A stretch of DNA of 64,000 bases from the NCBI GenBank assembly GCA_025765595.1, contig JAIVFH010000118.1:33821-97820 (forward strand). Direction: 5' to 3'. The notes under the pieces are model-generated. The model was given only the letters and a program-made list of their open reading frames with translations, searched no databases and was not told where the DNA came from. Origin of the DNA: Obelidium mucronatum (Eukaryota > Chytridiomycota > Chytridiomycetes > Chytridiales > Chytriomycetaceae). Each line of letters begins with the position of its first letter. Positions within the stretch are counted from its first letter, which is position 1. The position numbers and the translations under genes are program-made. Below, one piece after another: positions 21,469-33,917 of this stretch.

Positions 21469-24400
21469 ATGTCATCGTACGTTGTAAAGCGCGGCTTTTG
21501 CGCCGTCAAGGAAGATGGACTGCGATCGTTTATATGGTCCAAACGATGGCTCTTGTTGCGGGAGCAGACTCTGACTTTCCATAGGAACGAGGTGTGTGTG
21601 TGTTGCAAATGGGCATGTGTGTGTGTGTGCCTCTTTTCAAAAGGGAAACCGAACCCTTGCCTTCGCTGGACCTAAAACTGATTCCTGTTTCTTTTTTTTC
21701 TTCTTTGTTACTTCTTGTTCTTGGGACGGGGTTTTTTTAGAACACGTATCAAGCGCTGGCTCTGATATTTTTGAAGGAGGTTGAAACGGTGCAACGAACT
21801 GATCATAAACCCTACTGCTTCGAAGTAGTCACAAAAGACAAGTCATACTTTATTTCGTGTCGATCAGATGAAGAATTGTACTCTTGGATGGACGAAATTT
21901 ACCAGGTCAGCAAAAGGCAGTTTTATTTTTGTTGTTAGTTTTTTTTTTTCAAGCATGACCTTTTTTTTTTCATTTGGGATAAATGAAAAAAATGACATTA
22001 ACTGAAATCACACACACACACACACACATACACACACAAAATAGAGGTCTCCTTTAATGGGTATTGGAGCTCCTACCAACTTTGTGCATCAAGTTCATGT
22101 TGGATTTGATCTGAATAGTGGTGCTTTTACGGTAAGGAAAAAAAAAAAAAAATATTAGATTTATTTTAGTTTTTTTATTCATTTATTTTGTGTGTGCCTC
22201 ATGTTACTGTAAAAGAAGAGTTTTTTATCAACAAAATTCTTACATTTTTTTTTTTTTAGGGCCTTCCACAAGATTGGCGCAACCTTCTCGAATCGTCGTC
22301 CTTATCAAAAGACGAAATCACCAAAAACCCACAAGCTGTTTTGGATGTGTTGGAGTTTTACACTGAGAATCTGAAACAAGGACAAGAGGATGCGATTTAT
22401 TCGACGCCGAGTCCTAGTAGCTTGACTGGTAGTTTTGAGAACTTGAGTACGGTCAGCAGCAGCAGCAGTAGTAGTGGTAGTAGTGGTAGTAGTACTATGG
22501 TTGGGGAGGGTCGATCCAGATCCGAGTCAGTCACGGGTCGACGAATGCCAGGCGAGGTGCGGCCTGAACGAAACCAAAGCGCGGCAGCCAGTGGGGGCCA
22601 AGGTATATATAAAAAAAGTGAGACGATTGCAAAATGGCAGAAAACTGAAAAGCCAAAAAACGAAACCAAAAAAAAAAAAAAAAAAAAAAAAAAACAAAAA
22701 CAGGCAGCCCGCCGCAGCAGGAGCGCTACTCTGAAGAACGCGACCGCCGCCAGGTGCCGACGCGCGTGCCGCTGCCAGCGCCGCCGCCCGCGCGGCGGCC
22801 GTCGATCGGCGGCGGCGTTGTGGCGTCGGCCGGGCGCGCGGTGCCCGAGCGCACGCCGGCGTCGGCGTCTGCGGCGGCGGCGTCGCGCACGGGGCGGTCG
22901 ACGGAAGACGTGGCGCCGGCGTCGACGGGCGGCCGCGAGTACGACGCGTCGGCGAATCCGCGCAGCAGCAGCCGCCCCGTCGCGCGGCCCGAGCAGCAAC
23001 AGCAAGAAGAGCGCGAGCGCGAGCTGCGCGACAGAGAACGCGAACGGGAACGCGCTGCTGCCGCCGCCCGCGAGAAGGAGCTGCAGAGGGAGAAGGACCT
23101 GCAGAGAGAGAAAGAGCGGGAGCGGGAACGGGACCGGCTCCGTGCCGAACGGGAAAAGGAGCGTGAAAAGGAGCGGGAACGCTTGGAGCGAGATGCCAAA
23201 CAGCGAGAACTGGATGGGGGCTTCTCGCCTTCCCAGCCGCAGCTGGACGCTCCTCCACCCACACCGCCCGTTCCGTCTGTGACGGGGGCTGTTGCCTTGA
23301 CCACCAAAAAGAAGAAGGACAAGGATGTCAGGCTTTCTACTCTTTCAGAAAGCCAAATTATGGATAAATTGCGTAAGTATTTCGTTTTTTTTTTTTTTTA
23401 CGTTATTCAAAGAGTCGCCCTTTGACAATCAAATTTTATGAAGGCTCCATCGTGACAAAAAGCGATCCCACTCTCATGTACCAGAAAATCAAAATGATTG
23501 GTGAAGGAGCGTCAGGCAAAGTATACTTGGCTCGTCCAACAAGCAATGCCAACCCAAACAGTCCTGCCACTGTCGCCATCAAACAAATGGACTTGAAGAA
23601 GCAACCTAGAAAGGAACTTTTGGTCAATGAAATCATGATTATGCGTGACTCTTCCCACCCAAATATTGTAAACTACCTGGACTCGTTTCTTGTCAAAGAA
23701 GATTTGTGGCTGGTTTTGGAACTCATGGAAGGCGGTACTTTGACCAATATTATTGATAACAATACTATTACGGAGCCTCAAATTGCTGTCATTTGTAATG
23801 AGGTTGGTGTCTTTTCAACTAGTGTTGATTCGCCGCAGGCGAAGATTTCTTGTTTCGTCTCATCATTCCTTTTGACGACGAGGTTTTCATTTTCGAGAAT
23901 ACCACTACCTCCTCAGTAAATAATCTCACCACCTACTGTTTTCTAGACTACAAAAGGGTTACAGCATTTGCATGAGCGACAAATTATCCATCGAGACATC
24001 AAGAGTGACAATGTCTTACTTGGTGCCAATGGTCAAGTGAAAATCAGTTGAGTTTTATTTATTTTACTACATTTCTAAAAATGGTTAATTTGTATTGACT
24101 GTTTCTTCCCAACAGCGGACTTTGGTTATTGTGCTCGATTGACTGCTGACCGTGGAAAACGTGCTACAATGGGTATGTTTTAATTTTGTTTGTTCGAGTT
24201 AGGGATTTGACAACTGACTTGTTCGTTTTTTTTTTTTTTAAAAAAATACAAGTGGGCACTCCATACTGGATGGCTCCAGAAGTTGTCAAGCAGAAGGAAT
24301 ACGGACCAAAAGTAGACATGTGGTCACTAGGAATTATGGCCATTGAATGCATCGAAGGAGAGCCTCCCTACCTGGACGAGGACCCCCTAAAGGCTCTTTA

Positions 24401-24675
24401 TTTGATTGCTACCAATGGTACCCCGACTCTAAAAAACCCAGAAAAACTGAGCGCACTTTTCAAAAACTTTTTGGGTCGTTGCCTTGAAGTGGACGTTGCA
24501 AAGCGTGCGTCTAGTGACGAACTTATTCAGGTTTGTTGTTTTTTTTTAAAAAAAGCTTTTTTGCAACCTCTTTGTGACCTCTTTCTATCTTTCGTTCTTT
24601 CAGCATCAATTCTTGAAAACTGCACCAGCTTTGAGTGTATTGGCTCCATTAGTGGCCCCCAAAAAGAGGAAATAG
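21469..24675 (+). CDS. PAK/Cla4-type Ste20 kinase 1 (PH-CRIB-kinase)
   Basis: A multi-exon gene. The PH domain starts at the initiator Met ([38 protein letters not shown]) and continues to [17 protein letters not shown]. The CRIB/PBD follows: [19 protein letters not shown] then GLPQDW, with the HxxH and G residues that contact GTP-bound Cdc42/Rac. A long Ser- and Arg/Glu-rich linker has a GC-rich exon (22704-23000). The kinase domain has the Gly loop [17 protein letters not shown] lysine, [14 protein letters not shown], and [11 protein letters not shown]. It ends [11 protein letters not shown]. Fungal Cla4/Skm1 have this order and act in polarity, septins and cytokinesis. Confidence 0.9.
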
Positions 24676-24809
24676 ACGATGGGCTTTTTTTTTTCTTTGT
24701 GATTAGTCTCTTTGCTTTCGATTTCATTTACCCCTTTACCAAGTAAAAGAAAGTTTATTCAAACATTTAGAGTTTCAATCAATCACACCCAGCGTTATTA
24801 CATTAAATT

Positions 24810-27663
24810 TTATGTTCTCGATCGCCGTGAAGAAATCTTGACCAGTGACGACAATTCATTGACAGGAACAGCCATCTTGAAAAATTCGTGAGCCAAGAGT
24901 TCTTTTCCCGACGCCCGAGCATCTACATCTACTTCCAAGCAACAACCCAAAAACGACTTGAACACTCTACTAAGTGAAGCCGGATCCTTGAGCGTGGGGG
25001 TCCCGTTCGCGGCAATCAGGAAAAGCGCCTTCAAGTGATCTTCATCGAGATAGGGCGGTTCACCCTCAATGCATTCGATGGCGAGGATTCCAGTGGACCA
25101 GACATCGACTTTGGGGCCGTAGGGTTTGCGTTTGACGACTTCTGGGGCCATCCAGTAGGGTGTTCCGACGAGAGTGGCGCGTTGTTTGCGGGTGACGGTT
25201 ATTTTGGCGGAATATCCGAAATCGGCTGTTTTTTTTTTTTTTTTTTAATGTTTAATTTTTTTTAGCGAGGGGTGAGTCATAGCGTTAACGGAAGGGCTCA
25301 CTTAGTTTGATGCTACCGTCGCGGCCCACTAAAACATTATCACTCTTGATATCTCGATGAATGATTCCGCGTTTGTGTAGGTGAATCAAACCCTTGACAA
25401 TCTAAAGCAGATACAACGTCAGTTGAAGGGGACAAAAAAAGCATACAACAATCCTCCTCCTCACCTCTTGACAAATAGTGGCGATTTGTGGTTCAGTTAA
25501 TTTGTTGTTTTCAATAATATCTGTAAGTCGTCCTCCTTCCATGTACTCTAGCAGCAGCCATAAATCGTTTTCAACCAAATAGCAATCAACGTATTGGACA
25601 ATGTTTGGGTGCGAGCTTTCCTTCATGATCAGGATTTCGTTCAGCAAGAGATCTTTTCTTGGTTGTTTTGCGAGGGCCATTTCTTTGATTGCAACGTTGG
25701 GAGCTGTTGAGTCGATGAGATTTCGGGCGAGGTAGACTCTTCCGGATGCTCCTTCTCCGAGTTTTTTGACTTTTCGGAAAATTAGGTTGGGGTCGCCGGG
25801 TGTGACAATGGCGCCTGAATGGAAACAAGGAACCACAAAAATCAAATGTTAGGTTGAGTTATCACACACACAAAAGCAAAACATACGTAATCGATCCATT
25901 GCTTCCGAGTCTGACAACTTTGACGAACGGTGAGCCTTCTTTTCTTTTGCCTTCTTTTCTTCCTCCTGTCGTGCAGCCGCTTCTTCTTGTGCTTTTCGTT
26001 CCGCCTTTTCTCGAGCACGAGCTTCTTTCCTCTGTAAACGCTCCAAGTCTCTCTCTGCTTGAGACTGTTCACCACTGTCGTTCTTGGCGGATCGAGGAGG
26101 AGGAGGTCCAGGTTTCCTGGAATCAGAATATTCGTCTGCATCACCACCACCACCGCCACCACCGCCTCGACGCGGCGGGAGTTCCCGCCTACCACTAGCA
26201 GTACTACCAGTTTGGGAGCTCGAACGTTCTAGTTCCGGAGACTGTTTCGACCTGGATTCACTCCGTTCCAGCTTCCTGCGCGATGAGGACGCCGACGACC
26301 CCTCATCAGATCCACCAGGCCCTGCCCCGCTTCTGTTCATTCGCACACCGCTTCCATTGCTGTTTGACTCTGCATTGCTGTCTCCCCGTTGAGGCCGCGA
26401 TCTTTCTCTAGAGCTTGAGACGGCACGACGGGGAGACATTGAATCGCCGCCGGGGGTTGTAGGTGTGTATGGAGAAGTAGGTGTTGCTGAAGACATGCGT
26501 CCATTTCGCGAGGAGGAGGGGAGATTTCCAAGGGAGAGAGGGGAAACATTGCTACTGTTTGCGGATTCATCGTCATAGTCTCTCCGCTTTTGAGAAGTTT
26601 GCCGCTGGGGACGGCGAGTGTCATCGTATGGACGTTCGCTGCCCTTTGATGACGTGAGTTGTTCGTCAGCGCCGCGGTGGCTGTGGGATTGTGACGCTTT
26701 TCGCTGGGGAAGGGGTCGTCGACTGCCGCTGGCAGATGGTCGTGGCGCTGGGTCTTCTTCATCGTCGTATTCAATGTAATCGGTTTCATAGGCGGATTCG
26801 TTATCGTATCCACTGTATGTGGATTGGTTGCCCATGCCGGAATAGGTTGACTGAGGGCCCATGCTCCCGGCAGTGTAGAAATTGAGGGCGTCCATTACTG
26901 CCTGTGGGTTTTGCTGTAAGGCATCTGAATGGCCGAGTGCCGAAGATTGAAGAATTCCTTTCCACGCTTCAGGAAGACCCTGTTTTGTTTTTGTGTTGTT
27001 GTTGTTGTTGTTGTTGTTGTTTTTTTTTTTTTTTGTGGGTTCCAGGCCATGCAGTGCAAAACAATAAGCACAAGCTTGAGCGATTATATGAAATAAGAGT
27101 TACCCTGAATAATCCATCGTCTCCAACTCCGACATGTACTTCGTGAACAAAGTTGGTTGGTCCGCTGATCCCCGTTCTTGATAACCGCTGTTGTATTTAA
27201 ATGTGTGTGTGTGTGTTTCAAGTCCGCCAATCCAAGTCAAAAAGTCGGTCAGTCATCGAATCTTCATAGCGGCTATCGTTCTTACCTGATATATATCGTC
27301 GATCCAGCCGTACACTTCGTCATCGGAGATGCATGCAAAGTTGAATGTCTTTTCTTCATTGGCCATCGTGAGCTCGAAGGAGTATGCCTTGAGGTCCGAT
27401 CTCTGCACACTCTGCACATCTCTCAGCATGATCATTGTCATTGGCTGCATGGCAGACTAGGGCCAGGGGGCGGGAAGCGGCAGAACACAGGGACGGGAGG
27501 GTCAGTACGAGCCCAATTTAACGCCTTTGGAAGATCTTACCGCATTCTTGTAGATTCCCAGCGTCGCTTCCCTGAGGACCAGCCAGCGCTTGGACCACAG
27601 GAACGACCGCATGCCCTCGTCCTTGGCGCTGGCGGGCCCTTCGCGAACGACAAACGAATTCAT
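24810..27663 (-). CDS. PAK/Cla4-type Ste20 kinase 2 (PH-CRIB-kinase)
   Basis: Starts at 27663 with [20 protein letters not shown], a PH domain whose second part ([14 protein letters not shown]) lies near 27295. The CRIB is [20 protein letters not shown], near 27160. The exon 26895-25870 encodes an Asp/Tyr-rich segment ([14 protein letters not shown]) and a long Ser/Arg-rich linker with a Glu/Arg coiled part. The kinase domain has [29 protein letters not shown] and [20 protein letters not shown]. The tail is ISSRRSRT. It converges with kinase 1, about 135 bp between the stops. The ETDYI-type acidic motif after the CRIB recurs in kinases 3 and 4 but not in kinase 1. Confidence 0.88.
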
Positions 27664-27781
27664 CAAAAGTCACTTTCACTTGTCAAAATTTATTTCACAG
27701 CAAAAGAAAATCTCCAAAGAAAATCTGGGGTCAGATAGAACATGTAAGATGATCTATTCTGCTGCAGGAAAACACTGCAGG

Positions 27782-29391
27782 TCACTCGGCGCGGTGCGAT
27801 GCGAGAGACATGGTGCGTCCCCGTGCCCCGATGCTTGCACTTCGTGCCAATCCACTACTGCTGCTGCTGTTCCTCAATCCCATGGCAGGTTGCAAACTGT
27901 CGTGGAATTCCATTCGTTCGATAGCACCTTCGTGTCCTAGCCGAGCTGCCTGGATCCCCAAAAGACAATGTTAATATTTTCGAAAGTTGGCAGGTTGCGC
28001 ATGTTTGTCACCTCTTGAAACATCATTAGACATCTGTCGTAATCTCTATCCACTCCGACGCCTTTTTCATAACAGCATCCAAGGTTAAATAGACTGTCCG
28101 CATTTCCTTGTACAGCTCCCTCAGAAAACAGTTGTGCGGCAGTTTCTTCGTCAGGCTCGCCATCCTCGGTTCCAATTCCAAGCTGAAGCAGTTGACCCAT
28201 GAGATTAAGAGCTTCGGGTGAGCCTGTAGCGACTGCTTTTTGTAGATATGTCACGGCAATCTCGGCATCATTTGGCCGGGGTGATGGCAATGTTGTAAGA
28301 AGTGTAGCAAGGCGGATTTGAGCTTTTGTTGAATCCTTTTGGGAAAGATAAGGGCTTTAGATATGACGTTATGCGGAAGAAGAAGCAATCACCTTTTCTG
28401 CCGCTTCTCTATACCATCGCAATGCAAGTTCAACATTTGGTTCAACGATAGGGCCATTATTGTCCTCACATCCTGTCTCATAGATAGTTCCAATGTTGTA
28501 TGCTGCGTCGGCACTATTGGTTTTTTTTCAGCCTTTTTTTTTGTTTATTGTTGCTTGTTGGTACTCACCTTCCAAGAGCCCAAGCCAAATAGAATAGTTT
28601 AAGGGCTTCAACCCAGTTTTTTTCAAGTAAATGCATATATCCTAGATTATTTGTTGCGCTGGGATGTTTGGCATCGGATGCTGCCTTGTACCACGTTTTC
28701 GCAAGAACTAAATCTTTCAATACACCTTTTCCTTCTTCATAGCATATTCCCAAATTGTTTTGTGCATGCGCGTTTCCCTATGAAGGTCAAAAAAAGATGT
28801 TAACATCAGCGGCGCAATTGAGAAAAACCTGGGACACTAACCAACTCCGCTGCCTTCTTGTACCATATCACTGCTTCCCCATAATCTTTATCTACGCCTA
28901 CACCTCTATAATAACAACTCGCAAGCGAATTCATGCCCCGTGCATAGCCACTATTTGCAGCAAGTTTATACCACTGCACAGCAAGACCCTCATCCTTCTC
29001 CTTCCCAAGCCCATTCTCAAGAAGATACCCAAGCGACGTCATCCCATCTGGATTCCCCAACTCCGCAGCGCGCAGATAAAAAGTACTACTCAACGAAAGA
29101 TCCTTTTGCACCGACAACCCCGCTTCATAAATACGACCCAAATTCGTGAGCGCTTCAGGACAGTCCTTTTTGGCAGCCTGCGAGAACCATTTGATGGCGT
29201 TGACCATATCCATTTCTCGACCCATCCCCGTCTCACACATGACGCCGAGCATGTTCATGGCGTTGGGGTTATCGCATTGTGCGCTGGCAGTGTATGCTTT
29301 GAAGGCAAGGTCGTAGCTTTTGGGGACGCCGAGTCCTAGAATGTATTTTTCACCACGTGCGTATAGGAGTCTGCCGTCGTCGAGAGTTAAA

Positions 29392-29436
<45 letters not shown>

Positions 29437-30400
29437 CACGTCGGTTAAAAACAGGGTAAAATCTACATACCATCCCAGTCAGGTGCTCCGGCCGCAATTG
29501 CAAGTTTATGAAGATTCCGTGTCGCGTTTTGGGCTGTCCCAGAGGATTCACGAGCAATAGCGAGTGTGAGATGCATCATCTAAGAGAGAAAACCAACAAA
29601 AGGTTAAAGAGGGCTTTGTAAACTATTTTGACTATTATTTTTTTGGTCTCTCACCATTGCTTGCCAATATCTCTCTATATCTGCGTATACTTCAGCCAAC
29701 CGCTGCCTCTTGAAATACACTGGAACGATATTATAATTCCTCTCCAACCCAAGACTTGAAGGACTGATTGGCGACAACAGCTGGGCTAGCGTGAAAGTCG
29801 CGATATACAGACTATAAAGATTCGATTGGAGAAGTGTGAGGCGTTCAGAGGTGGCAGGTGCAGGTTGACTGATGAGTGAATAGGATGATGATGATGATGA
29901 TTCTGCAGCTGCTAGTGTTTGGATGGATCCAGATGCTGTGCTTGGTGATGTGATGTTTGTAGGGACGGGTTTTGTGTGGGCTTTGATGTCATCTTTTCGA
30001 GATACGAATGATTCCTTTGAAAAGTAAAAAATAAATATTGTACATAATTTTTTTTTTAAAATTAAAAAAAAAAAGGAGTTTCTTTTACATAGATATCCTT
30101 CATTTGTTTGAGAAGCTTGCCATTGTCTTTCAGTTTGGGGCCGATTCTTGCCAGTGCCTCACAGACTTCAAAGAGTGATCGATGGACATCGCTCACTTTG
30201 ATAGGATTCTTGATGGTGTATGAAGCCGTTTGTTTTTTGCTTGGAATTGGGACTGGGAGCGCGGAGATGGATATTCGTGGAAGTAGAGAGCTGTATGACG
30301 TGGATTTTAAAGGAGGATGGGACTGATTCAAGTCCTTCTGAGAAGACATGTTGATCGATGAAAGAGATCCTGTGGAATGGAATTGGCTGCTGTTTTGCAT
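27782..30400 (-). CDS. SEL1-repeat protein (Chs4/Skt5-like layout)
   Basis: A many-exon gene starting at 30400. The N-terminal region is Ser-rich and then helical (SLFEVCEALARIGPKLKDNG; ERYWQAM). It is followed by about eight SEL1/TPR-like repeats, such as NPNAMNMLGVMCETGMGREM, CPEALTNLGRIYEAGLSVQK, NPDGMTSLGYLLENGLGKEK and NADSLFNLGCCYEKGVGVDR. The last exon (27961-27782) encodes HEGAIERMEF and a Ser/Arg tail ending SHRAE. SEL1 adaptors in fungi include Chs4/Skt5, which activate chitin synthase; no CAAX box is visible here, so the subfamily is open. It sits between kinases 2 and 3 on their strand. One intron carries about 40 T on the + strand (29395-29434). Confidence 0.75.
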
Positions 30401-30589
30401 CTTTTTTGTTTGGTTGTCTTTTTTATTTATTGTTATTGTTTTGATTCAGACAATTTTTTTTTTTTTTTTTTACTTTCACTTTTTGTTTACAACACGACCC
30501 AAAAAAATAAAAACACAAAGGAAAAAAGAAAAAAAAAGACAAGTATAATAGTATTTCGAAGAGTTTTTTTTTTTTTTCTTCTTCTGTTT

Positions 30590-33500
30590 TCAGTTTTTCA
30601 CAAGAACAGACAATTCAGGAACTGGACAAGCGGTTTTAAGGAAAGCGTGACTTAGAAGGTCCTCTCCAGAAGCTCTTTTATCGACATCCACATCGAGGCA
30701 TCGACTCAAAAACAATTTACAGGTCGTGGATAACGTTTCTGGGTTCTTTAACGTCGGGGTTCCATTTGTGACAATCAAGTAGACTGCCTTCAACGGATCT
30801 TCGTCCAGGTATGGCGGTTCCCCCTCAATACATTCGATTGCTAGGATTCCCGTAGCCCAAATGTCTACTTTCGGGCCGTATGGTTTACCTCGAACAATTT
30901 CAGGGGCCATCCAATAAGGAGTACCAGCTAAAAAACCGTACGTTACTTTGGTGTTAGATCCAGAAACAAAAAAAAATCAAAGTATATTCACCAAAGGTGG
31001 CACGCTGCTTCCGCGTCACGGTCAACTTGGCAGAGTATCCAAAATCCGCTAGATACCAAAATAGAATGAGAAGCAATCCTTGGTGGAAACTCGTTTTAAA
31101 AAAAATTTGGGAAACTCACTTAGTTTGATTTGACCATCTCGACCAATCAAAACGTTATCACTCTTGATGTCTCTGTGAATAATGTTTCTCTTGTGAAGGT
31201 GAATCACACCTTTTATAATCTAATTAAAGAAACGCGCTTAAGATAGGAGAGATTCAGTGGTTAGATTATACCTCGTTACAGATTGACGCAATTTGAGGTT
31301 CCGTAAGTTTGTTGGTTTCAATGATGTCAGTGAGTTTTCCACCTTCCATATACTCGAGAATCAACCATAGATCCCCGCCAGTCAGGTAAGAATCAATGTA
31401 TTTGACGATATTGGGATGTGATGATTCCTTCATGATGAGAATTTCGTTCAAGAGCAGGTCCTTTCTGGGTTGTTTGGAGAGAATCATTTGCTTCACAGCC
31501 ACTACTGGGGCGCTGGGGTCAAACACATTGCGAGATAAATACACTTTTCCAGAGGCACCCTCTCCGACCATTTTGACTTTTCGATAAACCAAGTTTGGGT
31601 CACCAGCCGTGACAACAGTTTCTTTAAGTGATACATTAGAAGGAGAAGACGAAAACAAAGAAGAAGAAGAAGAAGACGAAGAAGAAGAAGAAGACGAAGA
31701 AGAAGAAGAAGAAGACGAAAAAGAAGAAGAAGAAGAAGAAGAAGAAGAAGAAAAAGAAAATAACAACATAAATAATGAAATAAATTCCAAGAAGAAAAGT
31801 GACTTACTTAGTTTTTCCATTGCTTGATCTTCAGTCAATTTTGACCAACGAATAGAATTGGACTCTAGTTCCTTTTCTTCCTTTTCCTTATCCTTTTCCT
31901 TGTCCTTCAGTCGAGCACGTTCTTCTTCCTTCTTGGCTGCAGCTTCTTTTTCCTCTTGGTAGCGCTTTTCTTCCTGCTGGCGCTTCTCTCGTCTCTTTTG
32001 CCTCTCAATTTCACGTTCCCGAGACTTTTGGCGCTCCATTTCAACTCGCTCCAGTTCCTCCTTTTGCTGTTGTAATTTCAGCCGTTCCCGTTCCCTTTCC
32101 CGTTCTCGCTCCCGTTCTAATTCCGCTTCGCGCTCGCGAGCCTTCAGTTGGCGTTCCAACTCTCTTGCCTTTTCTTTTTCAGCAGCAGCGGCCGAGTCTT
32201 CTCGCAACCGGCCTCCTCCCGTCTTTGAATGAGTATCCTCGTACGCCTCGGGGACTTTTGCAATAAAGTCGTCCAGCGAGGCTTGTGCGTCGAAGCGCTG
32301 GTGCAGGTCCTCGCCGCTCTCAGCGCGCGCAAAGCCCGGCCGCGCGGGCAGCCGCGACTCGGCTCGTTCGGGGCGCGGGCGCTCGCGGGTCTGGGCGCGC
32401 AGGTCGGCGGCCAAGAAGTCCGGGTCGCGGTCGCGGTCGCGGTCGCGGTCGCCGCGCTGCGACGCCTGGCGCTGCGGGCGGCGGCTGTCTGGAAACGGGC
32501 GGCTGACGCTCGCGGGCGGCGGCTCGTCGTCGGCGTCCTTCGGCGGCTGCGGCGGCGTCAGCGGCGGCGGCGGCGGCGCGTGGTCGGCGGCCGCATTCGC
32601 GCGGCGCTGCGACGCCTGGCGCGCCGGCAGCGGCCGCCGCTGCGCATTCGCATTCGTATACGTATTGTTGTTGTTCGGCGAGACGGGCGAGATTGGCGTG
32701 CGCGGCGCCTCGAAGTCGCCGTCGCCAAAGTCGTCGCCGTCGTCGTCCGACGCGTGCGCAATGTAGTCGGTGTCGTAGTTGGACTCGTCGTCCGTGGCGT
32801 AGTAGTAGTAGTTGGTGTTGTTGGTGTTGGTGTTGTTCGAGTTGCCGGCGTAGTGGTGGTTTGCTGCGCGCCCGTTGAGCGAGCCGTTGCTGATGCCGTA
32901 GTTGTTGCCGTAGTTGCCGTTGTTGTTGTGGTTCGTGTTAATGACAGGACCATTCGGCTTTCCGTTGCCCGCAATAAACCGCAGCGCATCCATCACGGCT
33001 TCCGGGTTCTTTTCGATCGCATCCGTGCGCGCGAGCCCAGAAGACTTGAGAATACCCCTCCACTCATCGGGTATCACCTATCATCAACCACTGTAAGCAA
33101 ACTTGTACTCGGATCTGATCACAGTCTTCTCGATCCGCCCCCAACCCCAACCCCAACCCACACACACCCCTGCCTTACCCTGTAGATCCCGTCATCATCA
33201 ATGCCAACATGCATATTGTGTGTAAAGTTGGTGGGCTCTCCAATAGCAATCCGAGGACAGCGCTGAAAATACAATAATGAGTTTCTCAACACAAGCACAG
33301 CCAACACCCCCCAGTCTGCGGAAAAGACCCACAGAGGTATAGTCACCTGGTAGATATCATCGATCCAAGAGTAGAGCTCTTCATCTGACCGGCATGAAAA
33401 GTTGAATGTCTTCTCGTTTACCAACACAACCTCAAACGAAAAGGCCTTGAGCTCCGTACGCTGCACTGTCACTACATCCCGAAGCATAATCAAAGACATG

Positions 33501-33734
33501 GACTGGATAGCTGACTATAGATATTAAAAGAAGGGGGGAAGACCCCAAAAAAAAAGGCAATCAGCTAAATTGGTTTCACAGGAGGCCAAGCTTTTAGCTG
33601 TTCACCGATGACTTGTAAAGCCCCAGCGTGTGTTCCCGCAGCATCAGCCATCGCTTGCTCCACATGAAGGAACGCATTCCGCTGCCTTCGCCTGTCGTCA
33701 CAAATCCCTCTCGGACTACGTGAGGTGGTGGCAT
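30590..33734 (-). CDS. PAK/Cla4-type Ste20 kinase 3 (PH-CRIB-kinase)
   Basis: Starts at 33734 ([20 protein letters not shown]), PH domain to [17 protein letters not shown]. The CRIB is the most divergent of the four: [20 protein letters not shown] followed by IPDEW instead of GLPxxW. The linker is Asn-rich (from about 32960), Pro/Arg-rich in a very GC-rich block (32280-32900), then Arg/Glu coiled. The kinase keeps [29 protein letters not shown] and [20 protein letters not shown]. The intron before the kinase exon (about 31620-31806) is a GAA/GAC simple repeat on the + strand. That run looks open as poly-Ser but should be spliced out. Confidence 0.88.
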
Positions 33735-33917
33735 CGAGATTTTTTTTTTTTTTGGTTGTTTTTGGTTTCAGGTCACGAGGAACAATTGAAAATAACTTCC
33801 CCCCAAACAACACTTTTTTTTATTTGACACACACAAACAACAGGTTTTTTTTCCATGTCTTTCTGTTTTTTTTTTTTTTTTTTCCTTTTTTTCAATCTTT
33901 TTTTTTTTGGCGGTGTC

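Noticed and set aside
22341..23282. Long Arg-rich frame running through the kinase 1 linker
   Set aside because: It reads through an A-run intron (about 22602-22703) in the wrong frame; the correct frame after the acceptor gives the Arg/Glu linker that leads to the kinase domain.
31640..31760. Poly-Ser coding region in kinase 3
   Set aside because: The GAA/GAC run lies between a good donor (AAG|TAAGT region near 31806) and an acceptor before the kinase exon, and the kinase homology resumes after it. It is an intronic microsatellite.
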